From: Naasia lichenicola
GTDB taxonomy: Bacteria > Actinomycetota > Actinomycetes > Actinomycetales > Microbacteriaceae
DNA: 64,000 nt
Direction of reading: 5' to 3'
Assembly (NCBI RefSeq): GCF_004801885.1
Contig: NZ_SSSM01000006.1
Location: 186,001-250,000 of the forward strand
The notes under the pieces are model-generated. The model had not been told where the DNA came from. It saw only the letters and a program-made list of their open reading frames with translations, and ran no database searches. A program made the position numbers and the translations under genes. Shown piece by piece: positions 43,347 to 51,474 of this stretch (the stretch's first letter is position 1; every line of letters starts with the position of its first letter).

Positions 43347-44295
43347 TTGAGCGGACGCGGGCGCGCTGGACGGTCGGAAGTCCGTGGCGGCTCAACTCAT
43401 AGGCGAGCAGGGCCGGCGACATCGCGTCGGACCAGATCCACCGAGCGACCTGCGGGCCGAGCGCGCGAAGTCGATCTTCACGAAGCTTCTCCTTCCACAG
43501 GTTGTCGTCGGGAGTGCCGGCGAACCGCCCGGACTGGTACTTGATCCGCCCGTCGAACTCGCCGATCAGGTTGTGCTCGGGCCACCAGAAGTCCACACGT
43601 CCGACGAAGCCGCGAGAGTCGGAGAAGTCGTACTGGAGCAGGGGAGCGGGGAAGCCGGCCTCGTGGATGACCGCCCTGCTGAGGGATTCGCCGGGCGAGT
43701 CCGAACGCGGATCGGCGAACGCGGCGACCCGCCGCGCTTTGCGGATGCCACGAGAGATGACCGACTCCTCGGCCGCCTGTCCGAGCTGCTCGACGGTCGT
43801 CAAGCGCTGGCGGAGCGCGGCATCCGCAGGGACGACTGCATCGCCGAATGGGAGCGTGCTCGCGAGATCGAGGATGGTCCGAGTCGGGGTGGTGGCGATC
43901 AGGCCGACGGCTGTGCAGAGCTCCGACGCGTCGAGCTGCAGGGGACGCTGCCGCACATCGTTGCCGGGCTTGCCGGACGCGATTCCGTCGACCGCCACCG
44001 ACATCCGGGCGTCCTTCGATTTCAGCAGCGGAAGCCCATGCAAAATCGCGGCGGACCCATGGCAGAAGACAGGGGCGCGGTCGACTACGAGTGCGTATGC
44101 CCACATCCGAGCGATGGAACGATCGCGTGGGCCGAGTGCCGTCCAGACCTCGGTCGGCAGATAGACACCCCGCCTCACCCGGACCAGCCGTCCTCGTTCC
44201 ACGTCTCTGCTGTAGCGGCGGATGTCGTCGCCCGACTGGCGGACGTCGCGAGCGACGATGAGAGCATCGATGAAGTCAGCGGTCTGCAGCGGCAT
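43336..44295 (-). CDS. AbiEi-like winged-helix protein with C-terminal DUF559/Vsr-like nuclease-fold domain
   Basis: A 319-aa protein, starting MPLQTADFIDALIVARD. The N-terminal ~75 residues (RYSRDVERGRLVRVRRGVYLP) look like the winged helix of type IV toxin-antitoxin AbiEi antitoxins; the middle resembles the AbiEi C-terminal part (TIARMWAY-type, CHGSAAILHGLPL). The last ~110 residues match DUF559: ESLSRAVIHEAGFP, RVDFWWPEHNLIGEFDG and LREDRLRALGPQVARW, a PD-(D/E)xK-like fold. Such proteins are common in actinobacteria with no proven role. No toxin gene is adjacent. Two related palindromes bracket it, suggesting a mobile or exchanged cassette. Confidence 0.7.
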   Translation of the reverse strand: MPLQTADFIDALIVARDVRQSGDDIRRYSRDVERGRLVRVRRGVYLPTEVWTALGPRDRSIARMWAYALVVDRAPVFCHGSAAILHGLPLLKSKDARMSVAVDGIASGKPGNDVRQRPLQLDASELCTAVGLIATTPTRTILDLASTLPFGDAVVPADAALRQRLTTVEQLGQAAEESVISRGIRKARRVAAFADPRSDSPGESLSRAVIHEAGFPAPLLQYDFSDSRGFVGRVDFWWPEHNLIGEFDGRIKYQSGRFAGTPDDNLWKEKLREDRLRALGPQVARWIWSDAMSPALLAYELSRHGLPTVQRARVRSTQR

Positions 44296-44642
44296 CGGGT
44301 CAATCTGTCCGATGCGACAACCGCGTGGAGGCTCATCCCGACATCTGTGCAGAACACGCCCGGTCCACCTCCTGTGGACGCGCGGCATTGATCGCTCGCG
44401 GCGCAGTCCGTCCCTCCTGATAACGAGTCTCTGCGGACAAAACGCGCTGGTGCCCAGGCGCGTTTTGTCCGCAGGGACGCGTTCGGGCAGTGTTGGCGCG
44501 GCCACCCAGGGACGGGAGAGCGTGCGTCGGTTATGCTGATCGTTCCGATGGACGCCTCTCCCTCCGCCCATATCGAGCCGCTTCGTGCGGCTTCCCTTCT
44601 CCGTGACTCATCTGCGGATCGATGCATGCTGGGCGGGCATCG
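44296..44642. other. 347-nt divergent intergenic region
   Basis: No convincing gene. It contains the perfect palindrome 44431-44474, a possible plus-strand -10 (TATGCT, 44532-44537), and within the presumed 100-nt leader of the next gene a small hairpin AGCCGC-TTCGT-GCGGCT (44576-44592). No known riboswitch was recognised in the leader. Confidence 0.5.
44431..44474. repeat. Perfect 16-bp palindrome upstream of the AbiEi-like gene
   Basis: CTGCGGACAAAACGCG (44431-44446) and CGCGTTTTGTCCGCAG (44459-44474) are perfectly complementary; the loop CTGG-TGC-CCAG can extend the stem. It shares GGACAAAACGCG and CGTTTTGTCC with the palindrome at 43293, on the other side of the gene. Confidence 0.75.
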
Positions 44643-45977
44643 ATGAACGAGTGGATCCTGCTCGCCGTGGGCCTCGTCCTGACGGTCGGCACCGGCTTCT
44701 TCGTCGCCTCGGAGTTCGCACTCGTCAACCTCGATCGCGCCGACCTCGAGAGCCGTGAGGCCAAGGGCGAACGGCACCTGGGGCCGATCATCGGCGCCCT
44801 CAAGATCACCTCGACCCACCTGTCGAGTGCACAGCTCGGCATCACGCTGACCACGCTGCTCACGGGCTACACGATGGAGCCGGCGATCAGCTCGCTGCTC
44901 GAGCGTCCCCTGCTGGCGACGGGACTTCCCGAGGGCTTCGTGCGTCCCGTCGGTGCGGTCGTCGGCGTGCTCATCGCCACCCTGCTGTCGATGATCCTCG
45001 GCGAGCTCGTGCCGAAGAATCTCGCGCTCGCCGTGCCGCGCACCGCGGCGAAGATCGTGATCCCGTTCCAGGTGGGCTTCACGATGGTCTTCCGCCCCAT
45101 CGTCGCCCTGCTCAACGGCTCGGCGAACGCCATCCTCCGACTGTTCGGGATCGAGCCGAAGGAGGAGCTGTCGGGAGCACGCACGGCTGAGGAGCTCAGC
45201 TCGCTCGTGCGCCGATCGGCGATGGCCGGCGTGCTCGACAGCGACACCGCCACGCTGCTCACCCGCACGCTCAACTTCTCGGAGCACACGGCCGCCGATG
45301 TGATGACCCCGCGTCCCCGGATCGCGAGCCTGGAGCGGGGCAACACCGCGCACGACGTGATCGGCCTCGCCCGTCGGACCGGCTTCTCGCGCTTCCCCGT
45401 CACCGACGAGGGGCTCGACGACATCGTCGGCTTCGTGCACGTCAAGCAGGCCGTCGCCGTCCCGCGGGAGAAGCGCCAGCTGGTCCCGGTGGGCGCACTG
45501 CAGACGGACGCCATCCGCGTGCCCGAGACGATGAAGCTCGACCTGCTGCTCGACGAGCTGCGCGCCAGCGGCTACCAGATGGCCGTCGTGGTCGACGAGT
45601 ACGGCGGAACCGCGGGCGTGACCACGCTCGAGGACCTCGTGGAGGAGCTGGTCGGCGACCTCGTCGACGAGCACGACCGTCGCCGGGCCGGCGTGGTCCG
45701 ATCCGAGACCTCCCTGACCTTCCCCGGCAGCCTCCGCCCGGACGAGCTGATCGAGCAGGCCGGCATCACCGTGCCGGAGGACGGACCCTATGAGACCGTC
45801 GCCGGCTTCATGCTGAGCGAACTCGGACGGATCGCCGTCGTCGGCGACGAGGTCACGATCCCGGCCGGTGTGCTCCGTGTGCTCCGGATGGATGGACGCC
45901 GGATCGACCGCGTCCGCTTCACGCCGACGGTGCCCGTCACCGAGTCGGAGTCGACCTCGAGCAAGGTGTCCTCGTGA
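44643..45977 (+). CDS. CNNM/CorC (HlyC) family membrane protein with CBS and transporter-associated domains
   Basis: A 444-aa protein with an N-terminal CNNM transmembrane domain (three to four helices to residue ~190; motif [13 protein letters not shown]), two CBS domains (about 200-335; [31 protein letters not shown]) and the C-terminal CorC_HlyC domain. Members are linked to Mg2+ or Co2+ efflux and export; older names as hemolysins are misleading. Start ATG 44643. Its TGA overlaps the GTG of the next, related gene, so the pair is probably co-translated and may form a heteromer. Confidence 0.88.
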   Translation: MNEWILLAVGLVLTVGTGFFVASEFALVNLDRADLESREAKGERHLGPIIGALKITSTHLSSAQLGITLTTLLTGYTMEPAISSLLERPLLATGLPEGFVRPVGAVVGVLIATLLSMILGELVPKNLALAVPRTAAKIVIPFQVGFTMVFRPIVALLNGSANAILRLFGIEPKEELSGARTAEELSSLVRRSAMAGVLDSDTATLLTRTLNFSEHTAADVMTPRPRIASLERGNTAHDVIGLARRTGFSRFPVTDEGLDDIVGFVHVKQAVAVPREKRQLVPVGALQTDAIRVPETMKLDLLLDELRASGYQMAVVVDEYGGTAGVTTLEDLVEELVGDLVDEHDRRRAGVVRSETSLTFPGSLRPDELIEQAGITVPEDGPYETVAGFMLSELGRIAVVGDEVTIPAGVLRVLRMDGRRIDRVRFTPTVPVTESESTSSKVSS

Positions 45978-47014
45978 GCGCCGACTGGGCGGGAATCGCC
46001 TGGCTCGTCGTGCTGCTGCTCGTCAACGCGTTCTTCGTGGGCGCGGAGTTCGCCGTCATCTCCGCGCGTCGATCCCAGATCGAGCCGCTCGCCGAACAGG
46101 GCAAGCGCAGCGCCAAGACCGCGCTGTGGGCGATGGAGCATGCGACGCTCATGCTCGCCACCTCGCAGCTCGGCATCACCGTCGCCTCGCTGCTGATCCT
46201 CAATGTGAGCGAGCCGGCGATCCATCACCTGCTCGAGATTCCCCTCGGACTGACCGGACTCCCCGAGGCCGTGACAGGGACCATCGCCTTCGTCATCACG
46301 CTCGTGCTCGTGTCGTTCCTGCACGTGATCATCGGCGAGATGGTGCCGAAGAACATCTCGTTCTCCATCCCCGACAAGGCGGTGCTGCTGCTCGCGACGC
46401 CGCTCGTCTTCATCGCGACGGTGCTCCGCCCGATCATCGCGAGCCTCAATGCGATCGCCAACGCCGCGGTCCGCCTGCTGCGGATCGAGCCGAAGGACGA
46501 GGCCGCGAGCACCTTCACGCTCGAAGAGGTGCAGACGATCGTGTCGCAGTCCACCCGCGAGGGCGTGCTCGACGACAGGAGCGGTGCGCTCACCGCGGCG
46601 TTCGAGTTCACCAGCAAGAAGGTCCGGGACATCGCGCTGAGCCTCGACAAGCTGGTGAGCCTGCCCGAGAACACGAGCGCCGCCGAGCTGGAGCGGGCGG
46701 TGGCCCAGCACGGCTTCTCCCGCTACGTGCTGGTCGATGTGACGGACGAGCCGACCGGATACCTGCACCTCAAGGATGTGCTCGAGCTCGACGACGACGA
46801 GTACGACGACCCGGTGCCCACGAAGTTCGTGCGTCAGCTCGTCTCGATCTTCCGTGACACCGAGCTCGAGGACGCCCTCGCCACCATGCGACGGATGGGC
46901 GTGCACGTCGCCCGCGTCTTCGACGAGGCGGGATCGACGACGGGCGTGCTCTTCCTGGAGGACATCATCGAGGAGCTCGTCGGCGAAGTGCAGGACGCCA
47001 CCCGCCGCCGCTGA
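45974..47014 (+). CDS. Second CNNM/CBS membrane protein, shorter
   Basis: Homologue of the preceding gene (346 aa) in a GTGA overlap. It has the CNNM membrane domain with the same IIGEMVPKNISFS motif and a CBS pair ending DEAGSTTGVLFLEDIIEELVG, but lacks the final CorC_HlyC domain. The tandem full-length plus short arrangement is common in actinobacteria and suggests a heteromeric ion transporter. It converges with the oxidoreductase gene 78 nt away. Confidence 0.87.
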   Translation: MSADWAGIAWLVVLLLVNAFFVGAEFAVISARRSQIEPLAEQGKRSAKTALWAMEHATLMLATSQLGITVASLLILNVSEPAIHHLLEIPLGLTGLPEAVTGTIAFVITLVLVSFLHVIIGEMVPKNISFSIPDKAVLLLATPLVFIATVLRPIIASLNAIANAAVRLLRIEPKDEAASTFTLEEVQTIVSQSTREGVLDDRSGALTAAFEFTSKKVRDIALSLDKLVSLPENTSAAELERAVAQHGFSRYVLVDVTDEPTGYLHLKDVLELDDDEYDDPVPTKFVRQLVSIFRDTELEDALATMRRMGVHVARVFDEAGSTTGVLFLEDIIEELVGEVQDATRRR

Positions 47015-47092
47015 GCTGGATGTCGGGCGCGGCGCATCGCACCGGCGCAGTCGCCCGCAGGCTGGCGGCGACCGAGCGCGAACGAGCCGAGA

Positions 47093-48172
47093 TCAGCGCC
47101 AGCGGGCGCGGACGTACTGCGGCGGCCAGTAGTCGAGCTCGACTCCCAGCTCGTGGGCGGCGCGCAGCACGAAGTGCGGATCGCGCATCATCTCGCGGCC
47201 CATCATGACCGCCTGCGCCTGACCCGATTCCACGATCTCCTGGGCCTGCCGCGACGTGGTGATCAGACCGACCGCGTTCACCTCGACGCCGGCGGTCTGC
47301 ACCTGGGCCGCGAACGGCACCTGGTAGCCGGGTCCGAGGGGGATCTGCACACCGGCGGTGAGTCCGCCGCTGGAGATGTCGAAGTGATCGGCACCCGCAT
47401 CCGCTGCCCATCGGGCGACGATCGTGGTCTGCTCCGCATCCCAGCCGCCCTCGGCCCAGTCCGTCGCGCTGAAGCGGACGAGCACGGGCACCTCGTCGCC
47501 GACCTCGTCGCGGACCGCGCGGATGACCTCGAGCAGCAGGCGGGCGCGGTTCTCGAGGCTGCCCCCGTAGCCATCGGTGCGCTGATTGGAAAGGGGGGAC
47601 AGGAACTGGTGGATGAGGTAGCCGTGGGCGGCGTGCAGCTCGACGAGGTCGAACCCGGCGTCGAGCGCGTTCCTTGCTCCGGTCACGAAGGCGGCCACGA
47701 TGCGGTCGATGCCTGCCCGATCCAGGGCGACGGGCGTGCCGTAGCCAGGGAATGGAACAGCCGACGGGGCGGCGGTCGGCCAGCCGCCGTCTTCCGGGGC
47801 GATCGTGCCCTTCCCGGACGCTCCCCACTCCGGATGGACGGATGCCTTGCGGCCGGCATGCGCGAGCTGGATGCCCGCCGTCGCGCCCTGGCTGTGCAGG
47901 AAGTCGGTGACGCGCCGCCACCCGGCGACCTGCTCCGCATTCCAGATGCCGGTGTCCTTCGGCGAGATCCGCCCCTCCGGCTCGACAGCGCTGGCCTCGG
48001 CCACCACGAGCCCGGCGCCGCCCATCGCCATGGCACCCAGGTGCACGAGCTGCCACTCGGTCGGCACCCCGTCCTCGGCCTCCACCGAGTACTGGCAGAG
48101 GGGCGGCACCCAGATCCGGTTGCGGATGGCGACACTGCGGATGGTCAGTGGGTCGAACAGTCCGATGGTCAT
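47093..48172 (-). CDS. NADH:flavin oxidoreductase, Old Yellow Enzyme family (YqjM-like)
   Basis: A 359-aa FMN-dependent ene-reductase. The start SIRNRIWVPPLCQYS-type segment, the active-site histidine pair in HAAHGYLIHQFLSP, YGGSLENRARLLLEV and the FMN-binding GREMMRDP are all visible and fit the YqjM branch. It probably reduces activated alkenes or aids oxidative stress defence. ATGA overlap with the upstream HAD gene indicates one operon. Confidence 0.92.
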   Translation of the reverse strand: MTIGLFDPLTIRSVAIRNRIWVPPLCQYSVEAEDGVPTEWQLVHLGAMAMGGAGLVVAEASAVEPEGRISPKDTGIWNAEQVAGWRRVTDFLHSQGATAGIQLAHAGRKASVHPEWGASGKGTIAPEDGGWPTAAPSAVPFPGYGTPVALDRAGIDRIVAAFVTGARNALDAGFDLVELHAAHGYLIHQFLSPLSNQRTDGYGGSLENRARLLLEVIRAVRDEVGDEVPVLVRFSATDWAEGGWDAEQTTIVARWAADAGADHFDISSGGLTAGVQIPLGPGYQVPFAAQVQTAGVEVNAVGLITTSRQAQEIVESGQAQAVMMGREMMRDPHFVLRAAHELGVELDYWPPQYVRARWR

Positions 48173-48873
48173 GCTGAGGCCCCCATCGATGCGGATGCGG
48201 ATGCGGATGCGGATGCGGATGCGGATGCGCTGGGAGATGCGGACGCGCTGGGAGTGAGCCCCTCCAGGAAGTCGCGCAGCTCGTCGGCGCCGACGAAGAC
48301 GTGCCCGGCGATGCCGATCGACTCGGCGCCGCGCACGTTGACCTCCCTGTTGTCGATGAAGACGATCTGATCGGCGGGGATGCCGAGCGCTTCGGCGACA
48401 TGCTCGTAGATGGAGGGCTCGGGCTTGAGCAGGAGCAGCTCGCCGCTGACGAAGAAGTCATCGAACATGCTGCCGAGCGGCGAGAAGCGGAACGCGCCGC
48501 CGAAGTCGGGACCGGCGTTCGACAGCAGCGCGGTGCGGGTGCCGCCTGCTTTCAGATCGGTGAGGATCTCGAAGACGACGGGTGCCACGCTCAGCCAGCT
48601 GCGGAAGTCGGCGAGCCAGATCTCGTGGATGCGGGCCGGGCTCCAGCTGACGCCGAGATCGCGCGCGATGTCTGCCCAGTACTGGGCGGTGCCGATGGTG
48701 CCGCGGTCGAGGTCGTCTCGGGTGGCCCAGTATCGGGGCCAGAGCGCTTCGGGATCGACGCCCGCCAGCTCCTCGACGATCCGCTTGTCGGCATCCGTCG
48801 GGCTGACCGAGATGACCTCCCCGTAATCGAAGACGACGACGCGGTCAGGGATGGAGATGGGTCCGAAGCTCAC
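48169..48873 (-). CDS. HAD family hydrolase with Ser-Ala repeat tail
   Basis: A 234-aa haloacid dehalogenase-type phosphatase (YihX-like subfamily). Motif I is VVFDYGEVI with Asp nucleophile and Gly in place of the second Asp, as in D-x-G members; motif II is LLSNAG; motif III/IV KPEPSIYEH with FIDNRE. The last ~25 residues are almost only Ser and Ala, encoded by a hexanucleotide microsatellite. The GTG start at 48873 is chosen because it gives SFGPISIPDRVVVFDYG. Substrate unknown. Confidence 0.85.
   Translation of the reverse strand: MSFGPISIPDRVVVFDYGEVISVSPTDADKRIVEELAGVDPEALWPRYWATRDDLDRGTIGTAQYWADIARDLGVSWSPARIHEIWLADFRSWLSVAPVVFEILTDLKAGGTRTALLSNAGPDFGGAFRFSPLGSMFDDFFVSGELLLLKPEPSIYEHVAEALGIPADQIVFIDNREVNVRGAESIGIAGHVFVGADELRDFLEGLTPSASASPSASASASASASASASMGASA
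48188..48229. repeat. Seven perfect tandem GATGCG hexamers in the HAD gene
   Basis: A 42-bp microsatellite (48188-48229), followed by degenerate copies to about 48247. Read on the minus strand it encodes (Ser-Ala)n. It ends 16 nt before the start of the downstream oxidoreductase gene. Gain or loss of units keeps the frame but changes tail length and distance to the next gene. Confidence 0.9.
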
Positions 48874-48966
48874 ACTTCACCGTATCGGCCGAGGATGGGG
48901 GCTTCGTCGGCGGCCGAGCTCGTCGGCGATCGGGGCGGATGCGGTGCGCAGTCCTAGGCTGAGCCG

Positions 48967-49806
48967 ATGAGCGACTGGCGCGACTGGACGGCGGCGGAGA
49001 CCGCAGCCTGGATCCGGGTTCCCGAGTCCGGCGACGACAAGTACAGTCGCGGCGTGCTCGGGATGCTGACCGGATCGGCCGAGTACCCCGGCGCGGCGGT
49101 GCTCGGCGTGGAGGGTGCCGCACGCACCGGACTCGGCATGATCCGCTACCTCGGCGACGAGCGAGCCGCCGACTTCGTGCTGCACCGCCGCCCCGAGATC
49201 GTGACCGGGGCGGGACGAGTGCAGGCATGGCTGGCGGGGTCGGGGATGGACTCATCGACACGGTCGGGAGGGCTCGCCGAGCAGCTGGGCGCCGCACTAG
49301 CGGAGGGGCTGCCGACGGTCCTCGACGCGGGTGCGCTCGACCTCGTCGACCGGGCTGCAGGCCCTGTGGTGATCACTCCGCACTTCGGTGAGCTCGCCCG
49401 GCTGCTCAGCGCCCGGGGCGACGAGGTCGAGAAGTCGGACATCGCCGAGCTCCCCGCCCAGTGGGCGCGCGCCGCCGCCGATCGGCTCGGGGTCGTTGTG
49501 CTGCTCAAGGGCAGCACGACCTATGTCGCCGCGCCGCGCGGGGAGGGCATCCGGGTCGCCGCGGGTCCCGCCTGGGTCGCCACCGCCGGCGCGGGCGACG
49601 TGCTCGGGGGAGTGCTTGGCGCCCTCCTGGCCTCGCATTCCGAGCGGGTGCTCGCCGAGCCCTCTGTGCTCGCCGAGGTGGCGGCCGCAGCCGCGCATCT
49701 GCACGGCAGGGCCGGAGAGCTCGCGTCGAGCGGGGGACCGATCGTCGCGCTGGACCTCGCCGAGGCGCTGCCGGCTGCGATCAGAGAGCTGCTCGCCGGA
49801 GCGTGA
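48967..49806 (+). CDS. nnrD: ADP-dependent NAD(P)H-hydrate dehydratase
   Basis: Repairs damaged NAD(P)H hydrates in the cytoplasm. The 279-aa ribokinase-like fold has DKYSRGVLGMLTGSAEYPGAA near the start, TPHFGELARLL, VLLKGSTTYVA and the nucleotide site WVATAGAGDVLGGVLGALL. The epimerase domain NnrE, often fused, is not present. Divergent from the HAD gene by 93 nt; a 257-nt gap without a recognisable gene follows. Confidence 0.9.
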   Translation: MSDWRDWTAAETAAWIRVPESGDDKYSRGVLGMLTGSAEYPGAAVLGVEGAARTGLGMIRYLGDERAADFVLHRRPEIVTGAGRVQAWLAGSGMDSSTRSGGLAEQLGAALAEGLPTVLDAGALDLVDRAAGPVVITPHFGELARLLSARGDEVEKSDIAELPAQWARAAADRLGVVVLLKGSTTYVAAPRGEGIRVAAGPAWVATAGAGDVLGGVLGALLASHSERVLAEPSVLAEVAAAAAHLHGRAGELASSGGPIVALDLAEALPAAIRELLAGA

Positions 49807-50063
49807 TCCCGGGCTCGATCGCGGGTGCACCCCCATCCTGGACATCGCCTGGACTGGCTGAACGATTGCCGCAGCGTGCCCGTGTTCCTCTCGAGGGGCC
49901 GACGCGGCGACGCGCATCCGTCGTTCCGCCGTGCGGCTGTACCGCTGCGGCGGCGCGGCTGTGCTGCGCCATCGATGCGCCTCTTGGGCGATCCTGAGAC
50001 TCCTTCGAGGGGACGCGGGATGTCGCCTGCCATTGTGAACACGTCACCCAGCGAGGAGCCCTC

Positions 50064-50549
50064 ATGATCCAGGACCACACCAGCCGACTCGACCGTCGGG
50101 CGCGCACCGTGCGCATCGCCCGCCCCGTGCTCACCACCATCGCGGGCCTCGGCTTGATCGGAGGCCTGGCCGCCTGCTCGCCCGCCGAGGCGGAGACCGA
50201 TCCGGGCACGACGACCGGCTCGGGCGGCTCAGGCGGCTCAGGCGGCTCGGGCGGCTACGTCGACGGCACGTACGAGGCGGAGGGCAGCTACACCTCGCCG
50301 GGTGGCCAGGAGTCGATCTCCGTCTCACTCACCCTCGCGGGCGATGTGGTCACCGCGGTCACCGTCACCCCCGAGGCGACCAGCGGCAACGCTGCTCAGT
50401 ATCAGAAGGCCTTCGCGTCGGGCATCGCCGATGAGGTGGTCGGCGTCGACATTGACGACCTCTCCGTCGACAAGGTGTCGGGATCGTCCCTCACCAGCGG
50501 CGGATTCAACGACGCCGTCGAGACGATCAAGGCTGATGCCGCAGCCTGA
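50064..50549 (+). CDS. FMN-binding lipoprotein with a predicted ApbE flavinylation site
   Basis: A 161-aa exported lipoprotein. After a charged N-terminus, LGLIGGLAAC is a lipobox with lipidated Cys38. A flexible Gly-Ser linker made of GSG repeats (52-64) leads to an FMN_bind domain (about 65-160). Ser139-Gly-Ser-Ser-Leu-Thr144 matches the flavinylation motif (S/D)GA(S/T)xT, so Thr144 is the probable covalent FMN attachment point. The start ATG 50064 has GAGGAG upstream. The two genes behind it encode the flavinylating enzyme and a membrane flavin reductase, so it is likely the extracytoplasmic electron acceptor of that system. Confidence 0.86.
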   Translation: MIQDHTSRLDRRARTVRIARPVLTTIAGLGLIGGLAACSPAEAETDPGTTTGSGGSGGSGGSGGYVDGTYEAEGSYTSPGGQESISVSLTLAGDVVTAVTVTPEATSGNAAQYQKAFASGIADEVVGVDIDDLSVDKVSGSSLTSGGFNDAVETIKADAAA

Positions 50550-51474
50550 TCTCGTCTTCGAGGCGATCGGGACGCGCTGGGCGATCAGCACCCCGGTGCC
50601 GCTCACCGAGGGCCAGCGGGCGCGGGTGGCCGAGCGGATCGAGACCTTCGACCTCGCCTATTCGCGCTTCCGCACCGATTCGCTCGTCGCCGACCTGGCG
50701 CGCCGAGCAGGCGAGGTGCTGTTCCCGGATGACGTCGACGCGATGATGGCCGTCTACCGCCGTCTCTACGAGGCGACGGACGGTGCGATGACCCCGCTGG
50801 TCGGCGCCTCTCTCGAACGGCTCGGCTACGACCGCGACTACTCGCTGACCCCGAGCGGCGCCGCGCTGGCCAGCCCGGTCTGGGACGACCGCGTGAGCCT
50901 CAGCCGGCACGCCATCCGGGTGAGCGAGCCGACCCTGCTCGACTTCGGGGCGGCCGGCAAGGGCTACCTGGCCGACCTCGTGGTCGAGGCGCTGGCGGAG
51001 GAGGGCATCACCGACTGCACCGTCGATGCCGGGGGCGACCTCGTGCACCACGGCTCGGCGCCGCTGCGCATCGCGCTCGAGCACCCCTACGACGCCGGCA
51101 AGGCCATCGGCGTGATCGAGCTAGAACGCGGCGCGCTCTGCGGCTCGGCCACGAACCGTCGTGCGTGGGGCAGCGGCCTGCACCACGTGCTCGACGGGCT
51201 CACCGGCGAGCCGGTGCACGAGGTCGCGGCCACCTGGGTCCTGGCCGACACCGCACTGGACGCCGACGCGCTCGCGACGGCGCTGTTCTTCGTCGGAGCC
51301 GACCGGCTCGCCGACTTCGACTTCCGCTTCGTCAGGATGTTCACCGACGGCAGCGCCGAGTTCTCACCCGATCTCCCCGGCCGGCTGTTCCTGCGCGAGG
51401 GTCGCCCGACAGGTGGCCGCTCCGCGTCGGGCTCCCGCGTTGTAGGACATGCCAGCCAAGGACAGGCCCGATGA
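50536..51474 (+). CDS. apbE: FAD:protein FMN transferase ApbE
   Basis: Transfers FMN from FAD to a Thr/Ser of exported redox proteins. The 312-aa protein has EAIGTRWAIS at the start, DGAMTPLVG, LDFGAAGKGYLADLVVE and the Mg/FAD-binding CTVDAGGDLVHHG, followed by DTALDADALATALF. No signal peptide or lipobox is present, so unusually it looks cytoplasmic or membrane-peripheral; export is not evident. It overlaps the FMN-binding lipoprotein gene by 14 nt and the next gene by ATGA. Confidence 0.92.
   Translation: MPQPDLVFEAIGTRWAISTPVPLTEGQRARVAERIETFDLAYSRFRTDSLVADLARRAGEVLFPDDVDAMMAVYRRLYEATDGAMTPLVGASLERLGYDRDYSLTPSGAALASPVWDDRVSLSRHAIRVSEPTLLDFGAAGKGYLADLVVEALAEEGITDCTVDAGGDLVHHGSAPLRIALEHPYDAGKAIGVIELERGALCGSATNRRAWGSGLHHVLDGLTGEPVHEVAATWVLADTALDADALATALFFVGADRLADFDFRFVRMFTDGSAEFSPDLPGRLFLREGRPTGGRSASGSRVVGHASQGQAR

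Noticed and set aside
47015-47092. Palindrome in the convergent gap between the CNNM and ene-reductase genes
   Set aside because: Only weak, interrupted GC-rich complementarity was found, not comparable with the other convergent gaps.
48181-48247. Short CRISPR-like array at the hexamer repeats
   Set aside because: Units are 6 bp and contiguous with no spacers; it is a coding microsatellite.
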